The position numbers were made by a program, and so were the translations under genes. A stretch of DNA of 34,786 nt from Desulfovibrio sp. (lineage in GTDB: Bacteria; Desulfobacterota; Desulfovibrionia; Desulfovibrionales; Desulfovibrionaceae): positions 1-34,786 of the forward strand of contig JAILMX010000223.1 in NCBI GenBank assembly GCA_024692205.1, written 5' to 3'. Each line of letters begins with the position of its first letter. Position 1 is the first letter of the stretch. This document shows, one piece after another, positions 7,326 to 16,537 of this stretch. The notes beneath the pieces are model-generated. The model worked only from the letters and a program-made list of their open reading frames with translations, searched no databases and was not told the DNA's origin.

Positions 7326-9230
7326 TTGCTTCTCACCAATGAAAAGCTGTATTGCTGCCTGCGCTATGTTATGGCTCCGCAAGCCCACCATTTCGCGCAA
7401 TTCGTGCTGGCTACCATGTTCTATGAAAACATCTTGAATGCCTAGACGAACGATTTTAATATCATTCAACAAATTATTGTCATTCAACAATTCGAGAACG
7501 GCAGAGGAGAAACCTCCAGCGAGCACCCCCTCTTCAACGATAAGCATATATCTATACTTCTCAGCCAAACGGCAAAGATCTTCACTGGGAAGAGGTTTCA
7601 GCCAAATCGGATCATAAACCGCTGGGGAGATACCAATGACCTTTTGTATCTCAGATACGGCGACGATGGCGGGATGGACCCTGCTGCCAGCGGCTACAAT
7701 GACCATTTCTGCACCGTCAAGAACCATCTCTCCCTCACCAAGAGGCAAAACCCGCATGGGGCCCGTTAACGGAACGCCGAATCCGGCCCCCCGGGGGTAT
7801 CGAACGGCACAGGGGACGGATAGACTCAACGCCGTATTCATGGAATGCCTCAGCATATCCTCATCACGCGGCGCTATGACATGCATGCCCGGGATATGCC
7901 GCAAATAGGCAATGTCAAACACGCCGTGGTGTGTGGGCCCATCTTCTCCAACAATTCCAGCGCGATCTATGCAGAATGTAACCGGCAGATTCTGCAAACA
8001 GACATCATGCACGATTTGGTCATAGCCTCTCTGGAGAAATGTGGAATAGATGGCAAGCATAGGCCTAAAGCCCTGGCTTGCCAGGCCAGCGGCAAAAGTC
8101 ACGGCATGCTGCTCGCAAATGCCCGTATCGACGAACCTGTTGGGATAACGTTCACGGAATTCAGCCGTACCTGTTCCTTCCGGCATCGCAGCGGTTATGG
8201 CGATTATCCGCTCATCTGATTCGGCAAGCTCAATCAGAGTATCGCTGAAAACCTTCGTGAATGAAGGAAACTGTTTTCCAGACTCTAACGGTTCCCCTGT
8301 TTCAGGGCTAAACAGCCCGACTCCATGATACTTTGTAGGATTTTTCTCAGCAGGAGCATACCCCTTGCCTTTACACGTGCGGACATGCAAAAGAACAGGG
8401 CCATCCTCAACAGCCGATGCCATTTCCAAGTGGCGCTTTAGTGATGTGATGTCATGGCCATCAACTGGCCCTATATAGGTAAACCGCAAAGCTTCAAAAA
8501 GCATACCGGGGGTAAAAAAAGATTTAAAACTCCATTCTCCTCTCATTGCATACAAGGCTAATTTTTCGCCTATTCTCGGTATTGACCGCAAAAACTTCAA
8601 AACATCCCGGCGCATCTGCCGTACCCAACGACTGGATAACGCCCTGCTCAAGAAAAGAGACAAGGCACCAACATTGTGCGAGATGGACATCTCATTGTCA
8701 TTGAGCACGACGATCAACCGTCGCCCCATATGACCGGCAAGGTTAAGCCCCTCAAAGGCTTCTCCGGCCGTCAGAGCACCATCGCCGATAATTGCAATCA
8801 CATGGTGATGCAAGTCGGAAAGATCGCGTGCCATCGCCATGCCGAGAGCGGCAGAAATGGATGTGGAGGAATGCCCAACCCCAAAATGGTCATAAGGGCT
8901 TTCACTCATTTTGGGAAATCCGGAAATACCACCAAGCCTGCGTAGCGTGCCAAACTCTTTCGCTCTTCCTGTCAAAAGCTTGTAAGCATACGATTGATGT
9001 CCCACATCCCAGATAAGCTTGTCGTGTTCAACATCAAACGTAGACAGAAGCGCAAGAGTCAGTTCAACGACGCCGAGAGACGGAGCGAGATGGCCGCCAT
9101 TATGAGAGACGACCTCGACAATCCTTTGTCGGATCTCAAAAGAAAGTTTTTCCAATTGTTCATCGCTCAGGCCGATCAGTTGAGAGGGTTTTAGGATCGT
9201 ATCCAGCAAGGATTCATTCATGTCTGCCAT
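7320..9230 (-). CDS. dxs: 1-deoxy-D-xylulose-5-phosphate synthase
   Basis: 636 residues, the normal family length. It joins pyruvate and glyceraldehyde-3-phosphate in a thiamine-diphosphate-dependent reaction, the first step of the MEP isoprenoid pathway. Visible: GGHLAPSLG (45-53), WDVGHQSYAYKLLTGR, GHSSTSISAALG, the ThDP motif from GDG at 149-151 to NDNEMSIS, GPVDGHD, then the pyrimidine domain with EQHAVTFAAGLA and DRAGIVGEDGPTHHG. Start is ATG at 9230, three bases after the ispA stop; an in-frame ATG at 9221 is an alternative. Last gene of the minus-strand operon ispG-proS-xseA-xseB-ispA-dxs. Confidence 0.98.
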   Translation of the reverse strand: MADMNESLLDTILKPSQLIGLSDEQLEKLSFEIRQRIVEVVSHNGGHLAPSLGVVELTLALLSTFDVEHDKLIWDVGHQSYAYKLLTGRAKEFGTLRRLGGISGFPKMSESPYDHFGVGHSSTSISAALGMAMARDLSDLHHHVIAIIGDGALTAGEAFEGLNLAGHMGRRLIVVLNDNEMSISHNVGALSLFLSRALSSRWVRQMRRDVLKFLRSIPRIGEKLALYAMRGEWSFKSFFTPGMLFEALRFTYIGPVDGHDITSLKRHLEMASAVEDGPVLLHVRTCKGKGYAPAEKNPTKYHGVGLFSPETGEPLESGKQFPSFTKVFSDTLIELAESDERIIAITAAMPEGTGTAEFRERYPNRFVDTGICEQHAVTFAAGLASQGFRPMLAIYSTFLQRGYDQIVHDVCLQNLPVTFCIDRAGIVGEDGPTHHGVFDIAYLRHIPGMHVIAPRDEDMLRHSMNTALSLSVPCAVRYPRGAGFGVPLTGPMRVLPLGEGEMVLDGAEMVIVAAGSRVHPAIVAVSEIQKVIGISPAVYDPIWLKPLPSEDLCRLAEKYRYMLIVEEGVLAGGFSSAVLELLNDNNLLNDIKIVRLGIQDVFIEHGSQHELREMVGLRSHNIAQAAIQLFIGEKQL

Positions 9231-9233
9231 CCG

Positions 9234-10115
9234 TCAAGCAACCCTTTGAACCGTCATGTCAGCCAAAGCCCGCAGGAAATCGGCATCGTGTCCGGAAAAC
9301 GCAGCCAGTGACGCTTTGGCGGCTTCCGCATGGGAACAGGCAAGGCTTTTGCTTTCTTCAAGCCCAAGCAAGGCGGGATAGGTATTCTTTCTTTTTTCAA
9401 TATCGCTACCGGCAGGTTTGCCCAGAGTGGCGGTATCGGACACTATGTCCAGAATATCATCGACAATCTGGAAGGCGATGCCAAGCTCCCTGCCAAAATC
9501 GGCAACGTGTCTCCTACCGTCGCCGTCAGCGCCAGCGAGAATTGCGCCACACAAACATGAAGCTCGTATGAGCGCACCGGTTTTCATAGCATGCATTTCT
9601 TTGAGATCGTCAAAAGAAATGGCAGCCCCCCCCGTATACATCATGTCCAAGGCCTGGCCGCCGACCATACCGGACGAACCCGCTGCCAAAGCGAATTCGC
9701 GTATGGCCTCAACAAGAGTGGCCGGGGGCACATCAGCCATGCACATCAATCCGAAAGCATCGGTCAGAAGGCCGTCCCCCGCCAGTATCGCCGTGGCCTC
9801 ATCAAAGGCTTTATGATTTGAGGGCTTGCCCCGTCTTAGATCATCATCGTCCATTGCCGGCAGATCATCATGAATGAGGGAATACGTATGAATCATCTCA
9901 ATAGCGGATGCAAAGGGAAGAATTTTCTCAACATCACTTTCAAAAAGCATCGCTGAAGTCAAACAGAGAACAGGTCTCAAACGCTTTCCCCCGGCCTCAA
10001 GGCTGTAGCGCATTGAATCTCGCAGTCTATTTGGTATATTTTCAGATATAATATATTTTGAAATAAAAACTTCAACGCTCTTGCCGCGTTGTTTTAAAAT
10101 TTCTATCATATTCAT
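9234..10115 (-). CDS. ispA: Polyprenyl synthetase (farnesyl/geranylgeranyl diphosphate synthase type)
   Basis: 293 residues. It condenses isopentenyl diphosphate with allylic diphosphates. The first aspartate-rich motif is at 83-89 (DDLPAMD, within IHDDLPAMDDDDLRRGK) and the second at about 216-223 (QIVDDILD); GGKRLRP at 42-48 binds substrate. The two residues inserted between the Asp pairs are typical of bacterial short-chain enzymes of the IspA type. ATG 10115 has an AAGGAA ribosome binding site about 7 bases upstream. It lies between xseB and dxs, the common bacterial order. The 5' end of the gene is markedly AT-rich, continuing an AT-rich patch that covers xseB and the 3' part of xseA. 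Confidence 0.95.
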   Translation of the reverse strand: MNMIEILKQRGKSVEVFISKYIISENIPNRLRDSMRYSLEAGGKRLRPVLCLTSAMLFESDVEKILPFASAIEMIHTYSLIHDDLPAMDDDDLRRGKPSNHKAFDEATAILAGDGLLTDAFGLMCMADVPPATLVEAIREFALAAGSSGMVGGQALDMMYTGGAAISFDDLKEMHAMKTGALIRASCLCGAILAGADGDGRRHVADFGRELGIAFQIVDDILDIVSDTATLGKPAGSDIEKRKNTYPALLGLEESKSLACSHAEAAKASLAAFSGHDADFLRALADMTVQRVA

Positions 10116-10141
10116 ATATAATTCCTTAACAATTCAAAAAA

Positions 10142-10378
10142 CTACTCATCGTCAGAAACAGACAACTCTTTATAATCAGATCCATTTTTATTCAAAATCT
10201 CAATTTGATGCTTAACTTTTTTTAAATAATTTTTACAATAATTAGAGCAAGAAATCCCTTCTTTATATAGTTGCATGCCTTTATCCAATTGAATATCTTT
10301 TGATTCAAGCAACTCTACGATTTCTTTCAATCTATTTATATTATACTCGTATGAATTCTTTTTAATATCATTTTTCAT
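10142..10378 (-). CDS. xseB: Exodeoxyribonuclease VII small subunit
   Basis: 78 residues, the usual size. The family pattern of a short helical hairpin is visible: INRLKEIVELLESKDIQLDKGMQLYKEG, with conserved LE and a central Leu-rich heptad, then a coiled segment KVKHQIEIL. Several copies bind one XseA to form the nuclease that cuts single-stranded DNA from both ends. It lies 17 bases after xseA and 26 before ispA. Very AT-rich (about 22% GC in bases 10201-10260). Confidence 0.92.
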   Translation of the reverse strand: MKNDIKKNSYEYNINRLKEIVELLESKDIQLDKGMQLYKEGISCSNYCKNYLKKVKHQIEILNKNGSDYKELSVSDDE

Positions 10379-10395
10379 AGCATATTTCCCAATAA

Positions 10396-11706
10396 TTATT
10401 TATTCATTTTAACATTAATCATTCCGTCATTGAATCTTAGTAAAAGAGATTTAAGCATTGCTGCTTGTTTTTTGCTTTTTACAATACAACCTTCTTCAGA
10501 ATAAACAATAGCATATCCTCTATCAAGAGGTTTTTCCGGATTCAACTCTGAAAAATGTATATACTTTTTTTCAAAATCAAATTTATTATTGTAATAAATA
10601 TTACTCATCAAGATATGCATGCTTTTCGTCAAGGAATCACACTCTGTACAAAAAGAATCTATTAAATTTAAATAATTTTTTTGTAACATTTTCAAGCAAT
10701 TACTATACCTATCTTCTTCTAAAATCACAGAATTCTCAGGAGAAAGTAAATTCAAAATTTTGCCGAGTTGTGACAATTCAGTTTCATTCTTACCGATAAT
10801 CCCATCGACAACGTTACGAAGCCTGTTAACCAGTTCTGCCACGGATTCCTGCAAGGCTTTTCGAGATGTCCAAAGAAATTCGGCAGCATGCGTAGGGGTC
10901 GCGACGCGCACATCTGCGGTCATATCGGCAAGAGTATAATCGATTTCATGTCCTATGCCGGCAAGAACCGGAATTATGGAATGAAAAACAGAATCCGCGA
11001 CGACACGTTCGTTAAACGTCCATAAATCTTCTTGCGAGCCGCCGCCTCGTATCAAGACTATGACTTGAGCCCATTTCTGTCGATTGATTTCGCGTAAAGC
11101 AGCGGCGATCTCAAGATCGGCATCTTTTCCCTGAACTTTCACGGGAAAGATCCGTATATGCGACCCATATCCCCTTTCGTCGGCAATTCTCAAAAAATCA
11201 TGAATCGCAGCGCCACTGAGGGATGTCACGAGAGCTATTCGTTCAGGATCTTTTGCTATTTGTCTTTTCCTACCCGCATCGAAATAGCCCAAGGCGGCGA
11301 GCCTGTTTTTTTCCATCTCAAAAGCCTGTGCCAATCCTCCTTTACCGGCAGGCTGCATCAACTCCACAATTAGCTGATACTGACCTCTCTTGGGGTATAC
11401 GGAAATCTTACCAGCGCACAAAACATCTGCACCGTCATTCAAGAAGGCCAAAGGGGAAGAGATTTCCCTATCGTATACTTCCCCTGTCAGGGGATCGAAT
11501 CTACAGCCGCCTTGTGGCTGTTGCGAACGAAAAAAAACGCATTGAAGCTGCGCATCTTGATCCTTGAGGGTAAAATAACGATGCCCAGATGCTGGTGAGG
11601 AGAGGTTTGCGACCTCCCCTCGTACCCATATGAAAGGAAAACGCTTCTCCAAGTCCGCACAGAGTTGCTCCGTCAGCTCTCGTACAGTCAGGATCCCATT
11701 ATCCAT
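10396..11706 (-). CDS. xseA: Exodeoxyribonuclease VII large subunit
   Basis: 436 residues from ATG 11706 (MDNGILTVRELTEQL); longer reading into proS is possible but lacks support. The N-terminal OB fold shows FIWVRGEVANLSSPASGH; the catalytic domain shows QLIVELMQPAGKGGLAQAFE, ALVTSLSGAAIHDFLRI, VIVLIRGGGSQEDLWTFNE and AGIGHEIDYTLADMTADVRVATPTHAAEF, all family hallmarks. A long helical region and a C-terminal segment with LDRGYAIV follow. It provides the catalytic and ssDNA-binding part of exonuclease VII. Odd: the 3' third of the gene (about 10396-10780) turns sharply AT-rich while the 5' part is near 50% GC. Fourteen bases separate it from proS. Confidence 0.96.
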   Translation of the reverse strand: MDNGILTVRELTEQLCADLEKRFPFIWVRGEVANLSSPASGHRYFTLKDQDAQLQCVFFRSQQPQGGCRFDPLTGEVYDREISSPLAFLNDGADVLCAGKISVYPKRGQYQLIVELMQPAGKGGLAQAFEMEKNRLAALGYFDAGRKRQIAKDPERIALVTSLSGAAIHDFLRIADERGYGSHIRIFPVKVQGKDADLEIAAALREINRQKWAQVIVLIRGGGSQEDLWTFNERVVADSVFHSIIPVLAGIGHEIDYTLADMTADVRVATPTHAAEFLWTSRKALQESVAELVNRLRNVVDGIIGKNETELSQLGKILNLLSPENSVILEEDRYSNCLKMLQKNYLNLIDSFCTECDSLTKSMHILMSNIYYNNKFDFEKKYIHFSELNPEKPLDRGYAIVYSEEGCIVKSKKQAAMLKSLLLRFNDGMINVKMNK

Positions 11707-11720
11707 GGCATGGAACCAAG

Positions 11721-13451
11721 TCAGATCTCCCTTGTCTCCCAACCACGCAAAACCGCAGACGACCATTTTTCAAATTCAGTGGCAAAAGCTTCGGCGGCGA
11801 GGTTCGCCTTCATGCCTGTGCGCCTGTCCTTGCACTCGACAATGCCCTTGGCAAGTCCCCTTGCGCCGATGACGATTTGCATTGGAGCCCCAAGCAAGTC
11901 GGCATCCTTGAATTTTACACCGGGACGTTCATCCCTGTCATCCAATAGGGTGTCATAACCTTTCCCTTGAAGCCACGTGTAAAGATCTTCAGCCTTGGCG
12001 GTCACCGCCTCATTTTTCGGATCCAGATTCAGTAGGCTACAGACAAAGGGGGCAAGAGGAGGGGGAAGAATCATCCCCATATCATCATGATTCTGTTCTA
12101 TGGCGGCGGCGGCCACACGTGAAACGCCTATGCCGAAGCACCCCATGATCATGAAATTCTCTTTACCCTTTTCATCCAGAAAAACAGCACGCATCGCCTC
12201 GCTGTATTTTAGTCCGAGCATGAAAATATGCCCCACCTCAATGCCCTTCGTCAGGCTGATCCGGCCGCCGCAGCGAGGGCAGGGATCAGCTTCCGTAATG
12301 GTCCGCAAATCAGCCCAATCCGTTATGGTGGCATCGCGTTCAAGGTCAACATGCTTGAGATGCATGTCGGCGACATTGGCGCCGGTTACATAGTCCGTGC
12401 CCTCCATCAGTTCTCTATCCGCGTACAGGGGAATGCCGAGTCCGACCGGGCCGGCAAAGCCAAGCGGGGCTCCGGTGATTGTCTCAACAGTTGCCTGATT
12501 TGCCAATTCCGCATCCTGGGCTTTCAGAAAATGCTTGAGCTTGATGTCATTGACCTCACGATCGCCACGAACCAAAACGCCGACAAATTTTCCATCTACA
12601 TTGAAAATCATGGTCTTTACGACATTGTTAGCGCGCACACCGAGAAAAGCGGCGACGTCCGACACCGAATGGACGCCCGGAGTAGCCACCCGCTCACAGG
12701 CTGGACAATCATCCCGCTTCACGCTTCCTTTCCAGACAACGTCCGCGCGCTCCACATTGGCCGCATACGTGCAATCATGGCAAAAAGCTATCGTATCCTC
12801 GCCGGCATCCGCAAGCACCATAAACTCATGCGAAAAATTACCGCCGATGGAACCTGTGTCTGCCTCGACAGCCCTGAACTTCAAGCCCAACCGCTTGAAA
12901 ATACGATGATAGGCGTCATACATGAGCTTATAGCTCACTTCAGCCCCTTTCTGGTCGGCATCATACGAATACCCGTCCTTCATGACGAATTCTCGACCGC
13001 GCATCAGGCCGAAGCGGGGACGTATCTCATCGCGGAATTTTGTCTGGATCTGATAGAGGCGCAAGGGCAACTGGCGGTATGACCGAACCTCGCCCCGAAC
13101 CAAATCTGTCATGACCTCTTCATGCGTAGGGCCGAGGCAGTATTCACGGTCGTTCCGGTCACGGAAGCGCAGGAGTTCTTTGCCGTAGTGCTCCCATCGG
13201 CCGGTTTCTTTCCACAGGTCAGCGGGTTGCACCATGGGCAGGAGAACTTCTTGAAAACCTGCGGCATCCATTTCTTCCCGCACGATCCTGGAAATCTTCT
13301 CAAGAATTTTCAAGCCCATCGGCAGATATATGTACAGGCCCGATGTCAATTTCCTCACCATGCCAGCACGCAGGAGAAGCTTATGGCTCACGACCTCCGC
13401 GTCAGCCGGTGTTTCCTTGAGAGTCGGGATATAGGCGGATGTAAAACGCAT
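11721..13451 (-). CDS. proS: Prolyl-tRNA synthetase (bacterial type, with editing domain)
   Basis: 576 residues, the length of the bacterial (ProS type 1) enzyme. Class II motif 1 region is [16 protein letters not shown]; motif 2 is in [23 protein letters not shown]; motif 3 is [14 protein letters not shown]. Between motifs 2 and 3 lies the inserted YbaK-like editing domain (about residues 240-380), which hydrolyses mischarged Ala-tRNA-Pro. The anticodon-binding domain ends the protein. [20 protein letters not shown] is a further family signature. It charges tRNA-Pro in the cytoplasm. It lies 15 bases after ispG and 14 before xseA, so it should be cotranscribed with isoprenoid genes. Confidence 0.98.
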   Translation of the reverse strand: MRFTSAYIPTLKETPADAEVVSHKLLLRAGMVRKLTSGLYIYLPMGLKILEKISRIVREEMDAAGFQEVLLPMVQPADLWKETGRWEHYGKELLRFRDRNDREYCLGPTHEEVMTDLVRGEVRSYRQLPLRLYQIQTKFRDEIRPRFGLMRGREFVMKDGYSYDADQKGAEVSYKLMYDAYHRIFKRLGLKFRAVEADTGSIGGNFSHEFMVLADAGEDTIAFCHDCTYAANVERADVVWKGSVKRDDCPACERVATPGVHSVSDVAAFLGVRANNVVKTMIFNVDGKFVGVLVRGDREVNDIKLKHFLKAQDAELANQATVETITGAPLGFAGPVGLGIPLYADRELMEGTDYVTGANVADMHLKHVDLERDATITDWADLRTITEADPCPRCGGRISLTKGIEVGHIFMLGLKYSEAMRAVFLDEKGKENFMIMGCFGIGVSRVAAAAIEQNHDDMGMILPPPLAPFVCSLLNLDPKNEAVTAKAEDLYTWLQGKGYDTLLDDRDERPGVKFKDADLLGAPMQIVIGARGLAKGIVECKDRRTGMKANLAAEAFATEFEKWSSAVLRGWETREI

Positions 13452-13466
13452 GGCAACTATCCTTAT

Positions 13467-14558
13467 CTATTCAGATTGGTGTTTTTTTTCATCCAAAAGT
13501 TTTTGCAATTCCTGCATGAAGGCAGAAAGCAGCGCATCCTGCCCCTTCACCGAACGTATGACGACACCTTTTTTGAAAATAATCCCTTTCTCACGACCTC
13601 CGGCCAGACCGAGGTCGGCCTCTCGGGCTTCTCCCGGTCCGTTGACGACGCATCCCATTACGGCGACCGAGATATCCGCCGTGGAATCCGCAAGACGCAT
13701 TTCCACGGCACGGGCCAGTGAAAACAAATCAATTTCGGTTCGACCGCAGGTGGGGCAGGAAATAATCTCCGGGCCTCGCTTTCGCAAGCCAAGCGAACGG
13801 AGAATCTCCCATGCGACCGAGACCTCTTCTTCTGGGGGAGCCGTCAAGGAAACCCGTAAAGTATCTCCTATTCCCTCATGAAGGAGTATGCCGAGACCGA
13901 CAGCGGATTTCACCGTTCCGCGCATCAGGCCACCTGCCTCGGTCACACCTATGTGAAGAGGATATTCGCACTGGGTGTGTAACAGACGGTAGGCGGCGAT
14001 GGTGTTCATCACTGATGACGATTTCAGCGAAATCTTTATGTCTGAAAAGCCGCGTGATTCCAAGATGCGAACGTGGCCGAGAGCGCTCTCAACCATGGCC
14101 TGAGGCACAGGCCCCCCATAGCGTGCGAGCAACGACTTCTCGACAGAACCGGAGTTAACGCCTATTCTGATGACGACGCGGTGCGCCTTGGCGGCGTCAA
14201 CGACACGAGTCACCTTGTCCGCCGTACCGATATTGCCCGGGTTTATCCGAAGCCCATCGATGCCGGCCTCAAGCGAAGCAATCGCGAGGCGGTAATCAAA
14301 ATGTATGTCGGCGATAAGCGGCATATGCGTCGCCGCACGGATATGTTTCAAGGCAGAGGCGGCCTCAGCGTCAGGAACCGCAAGACGAACAGCCTCACAA
14401 CCGCGCACTTCGAGTCGCTGAATCTGCGCCACGGTTGCTTCGACATCCCGAGTATCGGTATTGGTCATGCTCTGCACGACTACCGGTGCCCCCCCGCCTA
14501 TCTGGAGGTTGCCCAGATGAACGGCACGGGTAAGAGGATTTTTACGATTCGTTGTCAT
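13467..14558 (-). CDS. ispG: 4-hydroxy-3-methylbut-2-enyl diphosphate synthase
   Basis: 363 residues from ATG 14558 (MTTNRKNPLTRAVHLG), which matches the usual 360-370; an upstream TTG at 14639 would add 27 residues of poor family fit. It converts MEcPP to HMBPP in the MEP pathway with a [4Fe-4S] cluster. Visible: PVVVQSMTNTDTRDVEAT, IADIHFDYRLAI, GLRINPGNIG, RIGVNSGS, HIGVTEAGG and the cluster ligands CPTC (about 266-269) plus the Cys of VMGCVVNGPGEA. It is the first gene of a minus-strand operon that also holds ispA and dxs, so three isoprenoid steps share one transcript. No clear promoter could be read in the 190-base divergent gap upstream. Confidence 0.97.
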   Translation of the reverse strand: MTTNRKNPLTRAVHLGNLQIGGGAPVVVQSMTNTDTRDVEATVAQIQRLEVRGCEAVRLAVPDAEAASALKHIRAATHMPLIADIHFDYRLAIASLEAGIDGLRINPGNIGTADKVTRVVDAAKAHRVVIRIGVNSGSVEKSLLARYGGPVPQAMVESALGHVRILESRGFSDIKISLKSSSVMNTIAAYRLLHTQCEYPLHIGVTEAGGLMRGTVKSAVGLGILLHEGIGDTLRVSLTAPPEEEVSVAWEILRSLGLRKRGPEIISCPTCGRTEIDLFSLARAVEMRLADSTADISVAVMGCVVNGPGEAREADLGLAGGREKGIIFKKGVVIRSVKGQDALLSAFMQELQKLLDEKKHQSE

Positions 14559-14748
14559 GCAATTTTCATAGCATTTTCCCAAGGCTTTTTCCAGAACTTC
14601 CGCTTGCGCCGCAAAGCCCCAAAACGCTCCGTCCTTCAAAGTGTGGGCATAATATTTGCATGTTTCTCAACTAATCACAGCTTTTTTTTCCGCATGACCT
14701 CACGCAAACACAAAACGGGCCGAAAAGAAGAATAGTACCAGAGGACGT

Positions 14749-15450
14749 ATGCGCAACACAGTATCTTTTATCATTCTATGTCTGCTCGCAGTTGCCTTTT
14801 CGCTAGCCGGCTGCTCCCACAAAGGCAGGGGGGCGAATTCCAGCGGATACACGGATGCCGTTGAAATCAAACTGAAGTGTCGCGAACTTGCCGATCAGAT
14901 GCTCGCGACCATGCCGAACGATGCCATACAAGGCCTTGTTGCCATGCCGACCTCCTTTGTTGATCAGAACAATACATCCCGGACGTCTCCCTTGGGACGG
15001 CTGATGAGTGAGGCCATGTTCTACGAATTCAATCAAAGGGGTTTCCCGACGAGGGAGTATCGCCTGACCGGCAACATTTCTGTTTCGGGCGGAAGGGACG
15101 ACATAGCGCTTGTCCATGATGCGATTGTGGGTACGCAACAAAAATGGGGAGCTCTTCTCGTAGGGACGTATTACGTGGAAAAGGATGCGACCTTCGTCAA
15201 TGTGCGGCTTGTCCGCGCAACAGACGGTCTTGTACTCCGAACAGGCCAACTTGTACTCGTCAACACGCCTATAGTCTTGCGCATGGCGAAATCGGACCCT
15301 CCTGCTTCCCGCCCAAGTGCGACCGCTACAAACAGCACGAAGGATGCGGGGGCGCGGTCCCAAAGATCGCGGAACTGCCTCTACGCCCCCATCTTTTCAT
15401 CGGCTGACACTTTGGGTTACGGCACCATCCCGATACGTCAGGGCAAATAA
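14749..15450 (+). CDS. FlgO-domain outer-membrane lipoprotein
   Basis: 233 residues. The N terminus is a lipoprotein signal: two charged or polar residues, a hydrophobic core, then LAGC with the lipidated Cys at 22. The middle (about residues 45-185) fits the FlgO domain: an LGRLMSEAMFYEFNQRG helix, a sensor of repeated beta segments, then ALLVGTYYVEKDATFVNVRLV and a final strand. FlgO proteins of Vibrio are outer-membrane factors needed for flagellar stability and motility. Two genes downstream another FlgO-domain protein is encoded, so the three-gene set probably forms one envelope or flagellar unit. The last 45 residues are low in hydrophobics and look disordered. Ribosome binding site: AGAGGA just upstream. 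Confidence 0.75.
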   Translation: MRNTVSFIILCLLAVAFSLAGCSHKGRGANSSGYTDAVEIKLKCRELADQMLATMPNDAIQGLVAMPTSFVDQNNTSRTSPLGRLMSEAMFYEFNQRGFPTREYRLTGNISVSGGRDDIALVHDAIVGTQQKWGALLVGTYYVEKDATFVNVRLVRATDGLVLRTGQLVLVNTPIVLRMAKSDPPASRPSATATNSTKDAGARSQRSRNCLYAPIFSSADTLGYGTIPIRQGK

Positions 15451-15461
15451 GGATTCATACC

Positions 15462-15785
15462 ATGAAAAATTCTCTCCGGGTCATGGCGTTGTCTTATTTT
15501 CTGTGCTCTCTGCTCGCTTTCAATTCCTTCTCTTTCGCCTATGAGGGAACGGGGGCTTCGGGAACTCAGCAAGCCCAAATGAATACACACCGCCGTCAGC
15601 GAAGTGACAAAAGCATCATGAACAACTATCTCTCAAGAGCTCGACAATTCAGAAATGACGGACGGTACGAGCTCGCTAGACAAAGTTATGTACAGGCTCT
15701 TTCGGTCTGCTCAGACGAAGAAACGCTCCTGACCATTCGAAACGAATTGAACGGAGTTGAGCTTCTTTTGCGCACTATGCGATGA
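15462..15785 (+). CDS. Small exported protein with one TPR-like helical pair
   Basis: 107 residues. A signal peptide is likely (MKNSLRVMALSYFLCSLLAF, cleavage after about residue 27 at SFA-YEG). The mature part begins with a Gly/Gln-rich stretch and ends in a helical pair, YLSRARQFRNDGRYELARQS and then ALSVCSDEETLLTIRNELN, whose spacing resembles a single tetratricopeptide repeat. No firm family was recognised. It is 11 bases after the FlgO-like lipoprotein gene and 7 before a second FlgO-domain gene, which suggests a periplasmic helper of those proteins. Confidence 0.7.
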   Translation: MKNSLRVMALSYFLCSLLAFNSFSFAYEGTGASGTQQAQMNTHRRQRSDKSIMNNYLSRARQFRNDGRYELARQSYVQALSVCSDEETLLTIRNELNGVELLLRTMR

Positions 15786-15792
15786 GGTCGAG

Positions 15793-16434
15793 ATGAATAA
15801 GCTATTGATTGTCATCCTCATACTGGCAGCGTTGCTCTTTCCATTGACAGCAGCTGCTTTTTCCATCTTCAGCGGCACTGTTCCTTCCGCAGCCAAGAGC
15901 ATCGCTTCTGATTTGGACGCTCAGCTCATGAAACGCTATGCGGACTGCGATCGAGATTCGAGCATAAGCAACAGAAAAGCCGTTGCCCGATCACGCATCA
16001 TGATTATGGGTACGACCCCTACTAACGTCACCGATCTCGACACGGTATGCCCGCTCGCCCGCCAAATGACCGAAGAGATTTCAAGCCGGCTTGTCGACAA
16101 AGGATATCGCTACCAAGAGTTGCGCAAGGGAAGCATGATACGTTTCGACAGAGGTTCCGGTGAATTCATCCTCACGAGGGATGTCAAGCAACTCGCCCAA
16201 AGGAACGGAAGCGGTCAGGCGATTCTGGCAGGCACCTATGTGATCAGCGGAAAGCATGTGCGTTTCAACTTCAGCCTTATCCACACGTTGAGCAATGAAG
16301 TTCTTGCGAAGGCGTCCGCTTCCGTTCCCATCACCGAAGACCTGTATCCGCTCCTTGAGGAACGCAGCTCCAGCAAAAGAGATGGTGGATACTCCAGCGG
16401 AAGGGTTCCATCAACCTATACCCGGCTTCAGTGA
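15793..16434 (+). CDS. Second FlgO-domain exported protein
   Basis: 213 residues from ATG 15793 (GAGG at 15784-15787); an ATG at 15757 would add residues inside the previous gene and break the signal peptide. The signal peptide is MNKLLIVILILAALLFPLTA, apparently non-lipidated. The body shows FlgO-domain features also seen in the 14749 gene: SRIMIMGTTPTNVTDLD, LARQMTEEISSRLVDKGYRY and AILAGTYVISGKHVRFNFSL. It is a probable outer-membrane or periplasmic flagellar or envelope protein. The two FlgO-domain proteins are diverged paralogues flanking a small exported protein. Confidence 0.75.
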   Translation: MNKLLIVILILAALLFPLTAAAFSIFSGTVPSAAKSIASDLDAQLMKRYADCDRDSSISNRKAVARSRIMIMGTTPTNVTDLDTVCPLARQMTEEISSRLVDKGYRYQELRKGSMIRFDRGSGEFILTRDVKQLAQRNGSGQAILAGTYVISGKHVRFNFSLIHTLSNEVLAKASASVPITEDLYPLLEERSSSKRDGGYSSGRVPSTYTRLQ

Positions 16435-16464
16435 CGGGCGTGACGATGAAGCACCGCAAGGAGG

Positions 16465-16493
16465 TTGATTCTTTTCGCATCACTGACTATAAG
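16465..16493 (+). promoter_or_regulatory. Candidate sigma-70-type promoter for ychF
   Basis: TTGATT (16465-16470), an exact 17-base spacer and TATAAG (16488-16493, 5 of 6 to consensus). A start near 16500 gives a leader of about 38 bases with AAGGAG just before the ychF ATG at 16538. It would separate ychF from the FlgO operon. Confidence 0.6.
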
Positions 16494-16537
16494 GGCTAGG
16501 CGCACTTTCACACTATCTCTATCAAGGAGCCCCCGCG

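Noticed and set aside
12228..13082. 284-codon plus-strand frame opposite proS
   Set aside because: It lies wholly within proS, has no ribosome binding site or family pattern, and shadows a conserved gene.
14700..14740. Sigma-28-like -10 (GCCGAAAA) before the FlgO lipoprotein gene
   Set aside because: The -10 resembles GCCGATAA, but nothing like TAAAGTTT lies 11 bases upstream, so a flagellar sigma-28 promoter cannot be supported. No clear sigma-70 promoter was found either in the 190-base divergent gap 14559-14748.
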